NCBI GenBank assembly: GCA_019155185.1
Contig: CM032802.1
Coordinates: 2,952,501 to 3,016,500 of the forward strand
Source of the DNA: Beaufortia kweichowensis
Lineage: Eukaryota; Chordata; Actinopteri; Cypriniformes; Gastromyzontidae
Reading direction: 5' to 3'
Length of the DNA: 64,000 nt
In this document: positions 12,228 through 23,225 of the stretch, in pieces
Layout of the letters: every line of letters begins with the position of its first letter
How positions within the stretch are numbered: the stretch's first letter is position 1
Notes under the pieces: model-generated
The model's input: the letters and a program-made list of their open reading frames with translations, nothing else
Told to the model about the DNA's origin: nothing
Database searches by the model: none
Position numbers and translations under genes: made by a program

Positions 12228-15180
12228 AGCTTAATGGCAATGAAGTAAATTCATTACCTAACCACACAAAGCTGTATCTGTCAGAAGCCCGAGGTGTTAA
12301 TTGTTTTCATCACAGGTTTTGATAGTGGTAATCTGTTTCAGTTCCAACCCTGTTCCTGAGGACAATGCGGCGGTTTGAGAGAGTGACATGATTTATGTGT
12401 TGCTCTTATCTGCTGCTTTTGTTCTTCTATTAGGCAAGAGCTTTCAGCGGGAGAAGAGTATCTGTTAAAATACTGTGGGCATGTCACTTCACTGTCACCG
12501 CTCAATCCTGGACACTCGTCATTGATCTTTAAAGAGCCTTTGTGATGTAAATGACTGATATCCTTTGCTGGGGTGTTAACGCTGAAGTGATTTTTACAGT
12601 CACGACTGAAGTTCATCGTTTATATCGACGCATTCCCTCTTCCAGCATTGTATCTGCGTGTGCGAATATAGAAAATGTGTTAAATATAGGGGAGACTGAG
12701 GCACATGGGAAATCATCGCTAAGTCTTGGAATTTTCACACAAAACCTTGTTGAAACTGAGATATAACCAAGTACACAAATTATTTTAAATAATGGTTCAG
12801 ACACCTAGGTCAAAATGTGCTTGACATGCCTCAGTTTTTCTCCGGTTTTAGTGTCAAAGTGTTTGTGTAGCGCTTTTTACATTACAGCTAGTGGTAAATC
12901 GTTAAAACATACATTACTGTAGGAGACTGGCTGTTATCAGGGGAGTGACTGGCCAGGATGGCCAAAGACCCAGGATCCAAAGCTAAAGCTGTGCAATCAA
13001 TCTTTTTTGTGAATTCTGTCCTCCAAAGTATCATTTTAATGTCATCATGCTTTTGCAACAGCATTTTTTTGTAAACAGAAGTGAAATGGCTTATTTGAGG
13101 AAGGTGGAAGTGTATTCTCAAAACGGGTTTTATAAATTTTAGGTTAGGCCAACTTATGTTAGTATCAGCCTGGTAAAAAATGGGAATTTGTGAGATGTAG
13201 ATGTAAATATACTTAAATTGACAGCTTCTAATGTTCTTTCCTATCTAATATTGCAGGACTTTTAATATAAATACACATTATGTAAGATTTTAGCATTAAA
13301 TTATGCAAAAGCCACTAGCACATTTTGTTCACTTGTGCACTTACATTATTCAAAATGTGTCCAACAATAAATTTAAATCCAGATAAAATGCAAAATTGTA
13401 TTAATTTTCAATTATTTCCATTATTACTTTTTTCTAATGACTATTCAATGTCTGCAACAAAAATATAATCTGTATGTAATAATCATAAATAGTGGTAACA
13501 ATTACTCTAAGCAGCTAAATCTACTTGATCGACCCCTTAAAATACCTTTGTGTGATTCAGTCTTTTTAAACAATATTTTGACAGAACTGAATAAAATTAT
13601 TTATGTTACCATACGAAGAACATTTTTAGGTTACAAACCTTGTTGGGCTTTTGTCAGCAAATTTTAATTATAATTGATATTAATGTGATGATTTAATCTG
13701 CACATTCTGTGAAATGATTGATGCCGACATTGACCCTTTAAAATATAATGCAGACACAATATCTGTAGATTTTTATGCTGGGAGCGAGCGTTATCCCTGT
13801 GAACATCTGAGCCAACAACTGTGATTAGTGTTAACATAACGCTCACCTCCAGGGAAGCATTAACACACCAGTCCTCCCTAATCTAAGCATTAAACCCAAT
13901 CGTAATACACGGTTGTATCTTGAGAATTATCTGTGGCATAGCCATTACTATTATGTGCTGCTGTTGGTGACGGGGCGGACAGAGGTCTTCTCTCATCAGA
14001 TTATCAGTGCATTCATCTTTGATATTGCTTGCTTTAATGGAGCAGCGAGGTCAGGCGGAAGTAATTTATTGTGCAGCAATAAATAGAAGAGTGTAATGCT
14101 GTTTGTGAAGAGTATTAACGTAAGCTGTTGCCCCTCCAACATGACACAAAAACATATATGTGTGTGAGTCAAGCATGGGCATGACTGTGCGCTGCGTGTG
14201 GTTAGATGTTAGACCGAGATAAAGATGATGACAGTGCTGAGAATTTCATTACTGAATTGCATTCGTTACATGCAATCAAATGTGTGTTACTGACATTTAC
14301 TTTGTGCTACTGTGGCTTTCCAAGTACACACTTGGGGTCTGAAGCTTAGACACCACTAGTAAAAATGATTTCATTTGATATTTTATTGCAAGTTATCGGT
14401 ACATAATCCGACCTATTGTACTATGTAGCTAACATGATTAGTGTTGCAAACTACATTTTCCAGGTTTAGATATGATTTTGCGTGTCTGATAGTGTGCACA
14501 TGTAATATAAAGGGCTGTCAAAATTTAAAATTACCACAATAATCCTTCTACAAATCGTTTATATAATATAAATTTACTGAAAGCTGAATGTTAAATTACT
14601 GATTGTTTAACACAACTTTTTAAAAACTAATGCATCATCCTGTGATGACTGTAACCGATAGATATTTTTGACACGCATGGGAATGGATGCACATCATCTC
14701 AGCTGATTCCCAACTGGTTTGTCTAACCATGTCCAGCCATGTTCAGTAATTCACCATATGGGGGTGATTTATGTCTCTCTTGAGCTCACACTTCCAGATT
14801 TTTAAAGACTTCTGTTATGTTCTGTTTGATGCAGATTAGCTATAGCGAATAGTTACAGAGAGTTGTACCCATTTCAATTTGTGTATAAATATCTTATACA
14901 TTGTGTTTAAGAAAGAGAATTAATCTAAAGTGTATTAATTCTGCAGTAATCACAGTTTACACTTCCTGGAACAGAGAAACTTGCTATTTTCTTTTCTGTC
15001 TATCTCATCTTCTTATCGTATATCACGTCTGTTCTATATCTGCTTAGTATGGTTTAGTGTCTTCAGCATGCCTCATATCCATATGCTGACCATATGAAGC
15101 ATACACTTCTGAGATTTAGATAATACAGGTCCATATGTTACTGAAATACATGAGACCTAGCTCAAAACATTATATTTCAG
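12228..15180. other. Non-coding sequence without recognisable feature
   Basis: No gene or clear repeat was seen apart from a GGGCTGTCAAAA motif near 14513 that resembles a transposon terminus but has no partner end. The ORFs are short and unrelated to known domains. Confidence 0.4.
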
Positions 15181-15264
15181 GTTAGATTTTAGGATATATT
15201 CAAAATTATATTCACTGTCTGCTGTCATGAGATCAAAGATTTTCATTGAAATCTGATCAAATGT

Positions 15265-15365
15265 GGTCACAGTAGACATAAGCAATCTGTATTGCCTGAC
15301 CATTTGTGATTGGATCACCCGAGACGAATGTTTATAGCACATGTAAACAGAGTCATTTAGTTGAT
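15265..15365 (-). repeat. Dispersed fish repeat, 'gatcacccgagacg' type (minus)
   Basis: On the minus strand this reads 'gtttacatgtgctataaaca', then 'ttcgtctcgggtgatccaat', then 'cacaaatggtcag'. From memory this matches a repeat common in cyprinids (consensus approximately 'ttacacctggtattaacatgcgtctcg' followed by 'gatccgatcacaa'). A second, more diverged copy lies at 16578-16700 on the plus strand. Edges are approximate. Confidence 0.5.
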
Positions 15366-16577
15366 AAGAAAAGCCTTCTTTCTGCTGATAATTTTTCCTA
15401 TTTTCTATATTTGTTTGAATTTCTCGGGTTGTGCTCCTTTCATTCTCAATTGCAGATTTCATTCATTTCCTGCCCATCCTAATCTCCAGAATGAAATTAT
15501 GGTAAAAGACAGGTCCGCCACCAGATGAGGGTCTGGACCACATAATCATGAGTTTAGCCCACTCAGGCCACCACACCCTAGTGTACCTATCCCCATAACT
15601 ATTCCTGCCACCCTAGAGCCCAAAGCACACTTTACTTCTTATGTTTAGACTAGTGTTTCTGTAATCACACACACACGCTATCGAAACGAGTATAGTTTGA
15701 AAGGCTAGAACGTTTGACTGCATGCATACCATGTATGCAAAATCCTTTATACTTTAGTTTAGTCTTATATCTGAGAGCTGCACTACATACTGAATCACAC
15801 ACAAAATAATGAAATATAAATAGAAACTAATGAATGGCAACAGAAAGGTAGTTTTATCCTTACAAAGGATTTTAATGATGCATCCTTTTTCAATAGGAAA
15901 ATCAAGTTCTGCCTAAGGGGAACACAAGAGTTGGATTATAAATTGGTCGTTCTGGGGTTTGACCATTGTAGTCTTATAAAGATATCTGTGCAAACACGTT
16001 TCACACAAATCACTGGCTCTTATTCACCAGTGGAGGTGGTTCTCAATCACTTTAGATTTGATTTGCGTTCATGTTTATGTATGTAACATGATGTCTGAGT
16101 GTCTGTGAGCTGCTCAGACAGATTGAGATTTATAAGAACAAATACAAAATGAATTGGACGGACCCATTTTGAGATACACATAACATAAATCCATATCAAA
16201 CACAATGCATCTGTGAGACTTTGTATCCATACATTTGTGCCGGCTGGCTGTACGCTATTACATGGCTTGCCACATGAGTAATTTATCGAACATGAAATAT
16301 TGATTTGAAATGTTGTATTACCTTATTTGTACCAAATACAAGCCTATTGTGAAAAATATGTTTCCTATCGGCTTTAGACACGACTGTCAACACAAACGTT
16401 TGTGAACCTGACAAGATTTGCATTGATTATTTTTCTTTGTATTAACACTGCTCATAAAACAAAACACGTGGATCACATGTTGTTTGATAAAATAAAATGG
16501 GGCAATAGTCTTCAACATACAATGTAGGCAGTGAGACACCAATTACACATTTATCTGGTGAGCTTCTCACTTTATCT

Positions 16578-16760
16578 ATTTATGTATATGACCCCATTCA
16601 CATCTGTTGTTAACATGTTTCAGGCAGTCCTATCGCAAGTAGTCTGTGCCAAAAAGCAGGTGTAAACGGGATCCAAAACATCTGTAAATAGATCAGTCAA
16701 ACCACACTGTGATGTAGTTCACACTGAATGTGTGACAACACTGGATTTGTAGTGCAAATT
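16578..16760 (+). repeat. Dispersed fish repeat, second copy (plus)
   Basis: It contains 'cattcacatctgttgttaac', 'atgtttcaggcagtcctatc', 'gcaagtagtctg' and 'ggtgtaaacggga', then 'aaaacatctgtaaatagatca'-like sequence, in the order expected for the repeat family also seen at 15265-15365 on the other strand. It is more diverged than that copy. The family class is not known to me. Confidence 0.45.
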
Positions 16761-16764
16761 GTAA

Positions 16765-19700
16765 TTTGTAAAGGCCTGGTTGCTCATCTCTCAGTCAACC
16801 AGGATTTCAGTGAATCACGATTTTACATTTTGATGACTGCATGCAGCTCACGATCAAATAATTTGGGAAAGCGCACACATATGCATACACCTAACACATG
16901 TTAATACCATATAACCCAACACTCTGTGTTTTTGTTTATGTGCCTCACACTACATAGTATTACAAAAATTTTTGGGAAGGTAAGGGCCCTTGAAATGCGG
17001 TCTGTGGTTACATATACAATCACAGGAGCTTGCTAAGAACTTGACCTGACAGTGGAATGAAATACCCCCCACGAGTCCCAGTAGTGTGGGGCTGCATGAC
17101 TTAAGAGCGCTGATAAACACCCAGTGAAGTGATATCACGGGCTGATGCATCCCAGATGGTAAGTAGCTGAGCTGGCAGATGGCACCGAGTTCACCTTAGA
17201 GTCATAGCTAAGAAGTCAGACCAGCCCAGAATGTGGTTTCTGAGTACTTGCATATCCATGAAAGTTTACTTAATACATAGTTAGCCCGTTTTCTTTACAG
17301 TCTTGTTTTAATGTTGGATGACCCAATCAAGTGCCATGTATTGGTTTGATTAGCGGCATTCAGAAGCCTGTTTTCCCTTCAAAAATGAAGGTGAAATGTT
17401 GCTTGTTTTGGATCCCACTTATCACATCAAACTGGTAATTGGTGAAGAAAATCACAGAGATCATCAGACGTGCAAGAACTGAGCAAGTCATCTGCATGCG
17501 TGTTCTGCCTTCTTTGGTAAAGCATAAACAAGTTGCTAAATGATTATGCTGAGGGACGGAAATCGAAAATGCAAAGTCTAATGTTAGATTTGATTATTCT
17601 GATGGGGGAATAATGAAAGCGAAGACCAAATGAAAAACAAATGACACGTATGAATATTGGCTCTTATCATGCTCTGCATGTACAGACTGCTGCAGTTTTG
17701 AAGATTTGTTTTTGTACTTTTCTAAATATTATTTAAAAATTATCTTGTGAGACAACCACCAAAGCTTATTTTTCTTCCTGTCTCTAAATAAGGTGCACTT
17801 TCTACTTTATTCAACAAACCCTTCGGCACAGATTCATTATAGTCTCAATTGTATAAATAGCACCAATTGTTAAAGGGTCATATTATTAAAAAAGACTGGA
17901 AGTTCTAGGATAAATTAGTTTGATGTACTATGAATGCATACTGTAACTGCAGCAAAAATACATTATGGAAACTATGTTAATAAAACCGTGTCACCATGTA
18001 ATGCAGGCTTTGCCATTTGAACATTTATTAAAAAGTGGGCCACTATTCTGATAAAGATGGACCTGACAGCAACTCTTGACTATAATACAACAAAATTGAA
18101 TTCTAAGGGTCGGACAAAAGATGGGAACATTGTCACGTAAGACTAAATAACATTTTTAGGGTTAGGGATAGGTTTATCCTTGATCAGTGTTAGTGGACCT
18201 CAGGGAAAATTATGCAACACTTAAAATATGATAGAAATGACACAAAAAGGTAACAGAGGCCTACTTAATGATACCTGTGTTTGCCCATGCTTTTATACTT
18301 TGGATTGTCAGACTTTGTGTTTATTGTGTATCAAATAGTTTTTAGTTGTACATGATTCAGATGCAGGTTGTATCACATATACTGCTAGTCATAATAGACA
18401 GGTCCCATAGCTCAGTCCCAGAAAAGTCAATTTAACTGTGACATCCAAAGTGAAAACATTATTTATTTTTATGTGCAATCATTAATTATAGAGTCCTTGG
18501 TCCCATTCCAGCAAAGCTGAAGACAAAGACATTACATCCATAATCATTAAATCAGTCAGTTCAGTCATTTCCAATAGCATGATCATGAGTGTAACATAAA
18601 TGATGATCATTGAGGCATGACTTCTGTAAATTAAAAAGCTGTAGATATGTCAACAAACACAATAGTGGCAGTTCTTGGTGGCCTGATAAACATTAAACCT
18701 TTCAAAGACCAGTCAAATGTGTTCATATCACCCCCCCCATTTTATTTCCAAAAATCTTTCTTAATGCCTCAGCGTTGTATTTTTGTGCCATGTGGAAACA
18801 TTTATTGAATAAATTTGTGTATATACAACCTAATGCAGCCCTACAATGAATGGCTAAACTAGTGCGTGTTTGTCTAAACCAGTGTTTGTATTTGCGGAAA
18901 AGAAAGTTGGGGCAGAGAGGGGCGTCTGTTTATTGTAGCAACAAATGGTGAAGGGGATGTTTCACGCCATGGGTAAACTTTAGGAGTCATGTGTTTGTTT
19001 AAATGGAGCTTTTGTAACTTTAAAACAATGGTGAAATGGGACCACTTGGAACTTTAGCACATGGAAATGTTTTTCATGATCAATTTTATCTTGTCATTTA
19101 TGTAAAAACAGAGAAGGAAGACCAGACAAGTGAGTTGTTTTGAAACCTCCACATGCTTCAACATGAGTCAAAACACCTCAATGCATCAAACACTAGATCG
19201 TGCTTTGGGGAAACAACAAACGGTGTTGTTCCATCAACATTACAGGATGGGTGTTTTGACGAATGAAGTCATCAGTCATCCCAATTTGTAAATTGTTGAG
19301 AAAGATTCCCACCCACAGTGCATGGGAAACTGATTCTTCACAGTGTATATAAATTTATCACAGAGTGCAATTCTGTCACTATATATTATACAGAATATTG
19401 TTTAAAATGTGTCAATTCGTCACAGAAAACGATGTGATGTGGCAGTAGTGCTGGGTGGTATGAGGCTATAAAACATTCATAAAAGTTTAGATCCTACATT
19501 GAATGAACCACATTAAAATCCATTTAGCCAAATCTAAATTGTGATATATATTAATGTATCAGTCATTTTTTTCAGTAAAGGCATATAAGACATTCTGTCC
19601 ACACTATTGCCTTTATCACTAGTAAATTGATGACATAATAGTTCGTAATAACCCTAAAAATGAACTATGGCTTTACAATAGTAAAAGTGTAGTAACCATT
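16765..19700. other. Non-coding sequence, no clear feature
   Basis: No gene or repeat boundary was recognised. A 20-base word at 18049-18068 recurs exactly at 48652-48671 (see findings). Around 19447-19570 a weak 'agtgctgggtggtat' motif may mark an eroded transposon. Confidence 0.4.
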
Positions 19701-19704
19701 TAAT

Positions 19705-19830
19705 TTGTGGCAGTTTAATCCCCATAGTTTTACCACAAATATCGTAGTGAGACCATACCAAGTTAAAACAACTACTAAAATGGTTAAAGTAGTTAAACCC
19801 TGGTTAATGTTTGTAAAGGAAACCATACAC
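19705..19830. repeat. Dispersed repeat fragment, 'gtagttaaaccctggttaat' type
   Basis: Repeated variants of 'tagtaaaaccatggtta' and 'ttgtaaaggaaaccat' mark a low-complexity dispersed repeat familiar from fish genomes. A second stretch with the same vocabulary is at 41730-41885. Boundaries are approximate. Confidence 0.4.
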
Positions 19831-20224
19831 CTCCAAACGTGTGTGCTAATGTCCTGCCTTGTTTCCTCCGAGGATCTCCGAGAGTCATGTGAGGGTGACC
19901 AGCAGAGGGAAGTGTTTTACTATTTCCACCTCCTCCATCACTTCATATTCTCTGTCACACACTGTGGAACCTGAAATCAATTTATTGTAGTGTAAACAAT
20001 GACCTCTATTGATAAATAATCAAATTTAGTGTTCGTGGAAGTTGTGACTTAAACCTACGGCAGAACAACCCCCCTGACGTTAAGTGTTTCTGTCAATGTG
20101 GTTGTCTATACAAAATACACAGCTTTTTAAGTTAATATTTACATCACGCCGATATCCTGCAGTTTATCACTTAGACTATCTCTATACTTTTGAATATTCG
20201 CATCATGTCTGCAAATGTAATCCT

Positions 20225-20340
20225 CCTGTCAGAGTTAACTTTGCGCAATGGCGATTTATATCCTCCTACTCGAGCCTCACTAGAGCGGAAGCCCCGCCTT
20301 CCTTTGACGTCACTCGATTCGGATCTCTCCTCGCGCTCGT
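20225..20340 (+). promoter_or_regulatory. Probable core promoter with GC box and CRE
   Basis: CpG dinucleotides become frequent here and stay so to about 21180, in contrast to the flanks. Within this block GCCCCGCC (20291-20298) is a GC box in reverse orientation. TGACGTCA (20305-20312) is a perfect cAMP-response element. 'tttatat' at about 20254-20260 is a possible TATA-like element. The order and spacing (TATA-like, GC box, CRE within 60 bp, then the leader) fit a promoter on the plus strand, though a TATA upstream of the CRE is unusual. The transcription start itself is not visible. Confidence 0.55.
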
Positions 20341-20874
20341 ATCAGCTTCACTATTACAGTTCAGGTTGTGGCAGCATTGCCTGAAGTACTCCGAAACCTG
20401 GGATTGTTGCCATATACTGGAGAATCCGTTCATTTTTCGGGACAAAACTTATTGCTCGGTGTGAAAGACGAACGGATTTCAGGTCAAAAATAATCTGATA
20501 ATCCCCGGACTCCCAAATTGAGGGAGCAGACCGGGACCCGTGGGACATATTCTGCTTACTTTTACTGCGCCAGACAAAGTACAGAAGAGTCGTACTACAC
20601 ACATTTGCGTCGTGGAGCAAACGGATCGTATGCATAAAGCTTTGAGTAATTCAGGGCATTGTTATTAAGCCTCTCTTTCTGAGGACTTGTCATTGAGGCA
20701 TCAAACCGAAGGGGGTTAAACAGACGCACTGGATTCAGCGTTTGGGATGCGTCTCTTATAGCGGGATCCCTGAAAAGTACGATTATCTGAACTTATCCTG
20801 TTGTGATCCGCATCGTCGAGTGCTTTCTCACGACTTTCCGATCTGAAGAATTAGACAGAGAGTCGTGCTGCTCG

Positions 20875-20913
20875 ATGAGCATCTGGTCGCAATTACACAG
20901 GCTTTGGATGTGA
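20875..20913 (+). other. Upstream ORF, 12 codons
   Basis: ATG at 20875 opens a 12-codon frame (starting Met-Ser-Ile-Trp) that stops at TGA 20911-20913. If this part of the leader is transcribed, it could reduce initiation at the main start. No peptide function is implied. Confidence 0.4.
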
Positions 20914-21041
20914 TCTAGATACCTGGCTGTACTAAACTCCGCATACACATACACAGTTTTGTCAGCAGTTGAAGAAAAGCACGTTGCATTCATCTGTCCT
21001 ATCGTGAAGGGCTGGACTGAAGTGGATTCTGTCGAAGTTGC

Positions 21042-21107
21042 ATGAATTTGCGAGTCGCTCTTTGCAGATCGCTGTATCAGATCGGATATTTGGCGCAGCT
21101 GCCGTGA
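21042..21107 (+). other. Upstream ORF ending 7 bases before the main ATG
   Basis: ATG at 21042 opens a 21-codon frame that stops at TGA 21105-21107. It is in the same frame as the signal-peptide ATG at 21114. This in-frame stop therefore excludes any N-terminal extension and supports 21114 as the start. Termination six bases before the main ATG could favour or limit reinitiation. Confidence 0.5.
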
Positions 21108-21113
21108 AGTGCG

Positions 21114-21168
21114 ATGGCGATGTTGGCGACTTTTTGGATACTCCTGCTGGTCGCTTTGAACGCTCCAG
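21114..21168 (+). CDS. First coding exon (signal peptide) of a secreted or membrane protein
   Basis: The exon encodes 18 codons plus one base: Met-Ala-Met-Leu-Ala-Thr-Phe-Trp, then the hydrophobic run Ile-Leu-Leu-Leu-Val-Ala-Leu, then Asn-Ala-Pro. This is a classical signal-peptide core, although the short basic N-region is missing. The ATG has G at -3 and G at +4 (good Kozak context), and a stop lies in frame just upstream. The exon ends CCAG followed by GTAAGT, a consensus donor, leaving a phase-1 intron. A separate signal-peptide exon with a phase-1 boundary is typical of extracellular proteins built from Ig, fibronectin or other phase-1 modules, often neural adhesion molecules or receptors with giant first introns. 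The gene cannot be named from 18 residues, and the remaining exons lie beyond the window. Confidence 0.7.
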
Positions 21169-21174
21169 GTAAGT
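21169..21174 (+). other. Splice donor, GTAAGT
   Basis: CAG|GTAAGT is a full match to the vertebrate donor consensus. It defines the end of the first coding exon and the beginning of a large first intron. Confidence 0.75.
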
Positions 21175-22846
21175 TCACGAGGTCCAGCGGATGATTTCAA
21201 AGTTAAATGCATAACAGTTCGTGCCGTGGAAGTGTTTGCCAGTCAAATGTGCGCTAGTCTCGTCTTCTTTGTCAGAGCATCATTAGATGCATTTGGAAGC
21301 GTAAACAAATCGATATGTGATGGTAATGATAATGCGTAACAACGTGCACTGAGTCAAACGCAAACCCCCTGATGCTTAAATATTCTTTAATTAAGATAAA
21401 TGGGCGCAAAGCGAATACATGAAAGCATGAGATGCAGGCAGATGGCGATAGTGATGCTGCGTTAGATTATACGGTTGTTCAGCTTGTTTATTTGGACATG
21501 TTTGGAAAGCTAAGATGATGTGCTATGAGGAAAACGACATAAGAGTTTTTAGAAGAAAAAAATACTTTTATAAAAATCAGTTATTATTGGCTTTGACATT
21601 TTTCTATCTTTTTTTATTATTATCGTATCATCAGGTGTTAAATGAGTGATTAGGATTTGGATGAAGTAACCCATTGTAACCATCCACATGAAATTACAAT
21701 TCACTTATAATGAACGTAAACAACTTGCTTTTAGTCTTTAGTTTAGTTTTTGCATAAACTGTGTTTAGAGTTTTAGTCAACATCCAAACAATCCGAATTG
21801 AGCATCTTATATAAACTAGAATTTTTGAACATTTTCCCACGACTCCGAAAGGTTATTTTTAATGATCAATTAATTCTGTTAATTAAGCAGGTTTGTAATG
21901 TTCAGAACAGGTTATGCGTTTTGGTCAAGTATGAGTTTTAAGAAGTTAATTGACTACTGGCTGTCAGATTAAAGCAGCGCAGTTCTTTCTCTATAAGTGA
22001 TATATGGGTGTGATCTCTGTTTTCTACCTGGTTTCATTTTAAAAGCCTCTCTTCCTGTGGAACTTACGCATCACATGCAGTGAAACAATAATGTGATTCA
22101 GATATACAACTGTTCTTTGAAGCTATCCGGTTTCTTTATCATCAAGACAATTCAATTTATGTGCTTTCCCATAGCCTGACGCTGCTACCCATTGGCACAG
22201 TGTTAGGTGTCTTTTAATAAACTGCTCTCGAGAGTATATTTTCCAATCAATACTGCACTGCTGACCTCTAATGTTGTAAACAAACTGTCTGATGTATTGG
22301 CTGCACTGAGAGCTCTTCTCTGCCCCCACTGGCTTTGTAGCAAAAGCTAAGCCAGTCAAAACAGCTGTGTGGGGTCAACCGAGCGAAAGGCCTACGTGAT
22401 AAACCATGCAATACCTTTCTGAAAGAGCTCTGTTTGCCTCTTATCATCTCTGTTTCACTTTTAAATTATATAGAGACTTTGTGATCTTTGATTAAAACTT
22501 TCAAGAGATTAATCTTAATGCATCTCTGATCTTTGAGACGGCAGAACCTTAAATGCACGTTTTGCTAGAAAGAAAAAACTTCTTTCCTTAAGGAGATCAT
22601 TTCATTTTTTGCTTTAGCTTCTACCTTTACCTTGCTCTTGATATACAGCTGGAAATATCTTTGCATTAACATGTTGCCTTTGGCATGATTTCAAAAACAG
22701 AAGAAACTTGTTTGAACCATACGGCAGCCAAATGTTTGTCTGGATGCGTGTTCGCATATCTGAAAGGCTGTATCTAGATCCTGTATCCTTGTGTCATGTG
22801 CTCCAGTGAAACCTTTTGTTTGAAGAAGTGTTTGTCTAGTGCGCAG
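21175..22846. other. 5' part of intron 1, no recognisable feature
   Basis: CpG content falls within about 250 bases of the donor, and the sequence becomes ordinary AT-rich intron. No exon-like open segment with paired splice sites and a known domain was found. Confidence 0.45.
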
Positions 22847-23225
22847 TGGTTCTCAACTGGTGGGTTGCAAGTCTGTTCTGATGATGTGTGAATAATAAAA
22901 TGCAACTCTTGACCACATAATCGTGCAAGAGAAAAATACACGGGCTCAAAAGTGTGACAAAGCGATTCGAATACTGTTTGATGTTTGCTTCTGAACCTGC
23001 GTGTCAAATGCTGTAAATTCAAGTTAGACTTGACGTCAGCACGGTTGCGTGTCATGCCGTCGTTGTTGTTACAAAGAAATATTTATAAATTGTTTGTTTT
23101 ATGGAGATTTTTGTTTAATTCTGTATAATAAACACATTTGGTATTGTGAACTCGTCACTTGATACCCGAACTAAAACCTAAGCCCTGAAGCAACCAGAAC
23201 CAGATGAGAACCACGAAAACCACTG
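22847..23225. mobile_element. hAT (Charlie-like) non-autonomous transposon fragment
   Basis: The left end CAGTGGTTCTCAACTGGTGG followed by GTTGCAAG matches the well-known terminus of Charlie-type hAT transposons. Near the right edge 'gatgagaaccac' (about 23202-23213) resembles the complementary end 'gttgagaaccactg', with 'aaccactg' again at about 23218-23225. I found no matching 8-bp target duplication, so the right boundary is uncertain and the copy is old. There is no coding capacity for a transposase. Confidence 0.5.

Larger units (their letters stand above)
20341..21113 (+). other. Probable 5' untranslated leader of exon 1
   Basis: This is CpG-rich sequence between the promoter motifs and the signal-peptide ATG. 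The true 5' end is unknown, and the interval may include a spliced 5' UTR intron. 'cgctctttgcag' ending near 21066 looks like a weak acceptor. Several upstream ATGs occur, all followed by stops before the main ATG. The 126-codon plus-strand frame at 20084-20464 and the 139-codon minus-strand frame at 20793-21212 lie on this island. They show no recognisable domain, and I treat them as chance open frames in GC-richer DNA. Confidence 0.5.

Noticed and set aside
14510..14640. GGGCTGTCAAAA motif suggesting a DNA-transposon end
   Set aside because: No complementary right end or target duplication was found within 1 kb, and the motif alone is too short.
20084..20464. 126-codon plus-strand frame across the promoter
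   Set aside because: It starts upstream of the promoter motifs and runs through them, and has no domain signature. A chance frame is more likely.
20793..21212. 139-codon minus-strand frame over the CpG island
   Set aside because: It is antisense to the leader and signal-peptide exon. Its composition reflects the GC-richer DNA and it resembles no known protein.
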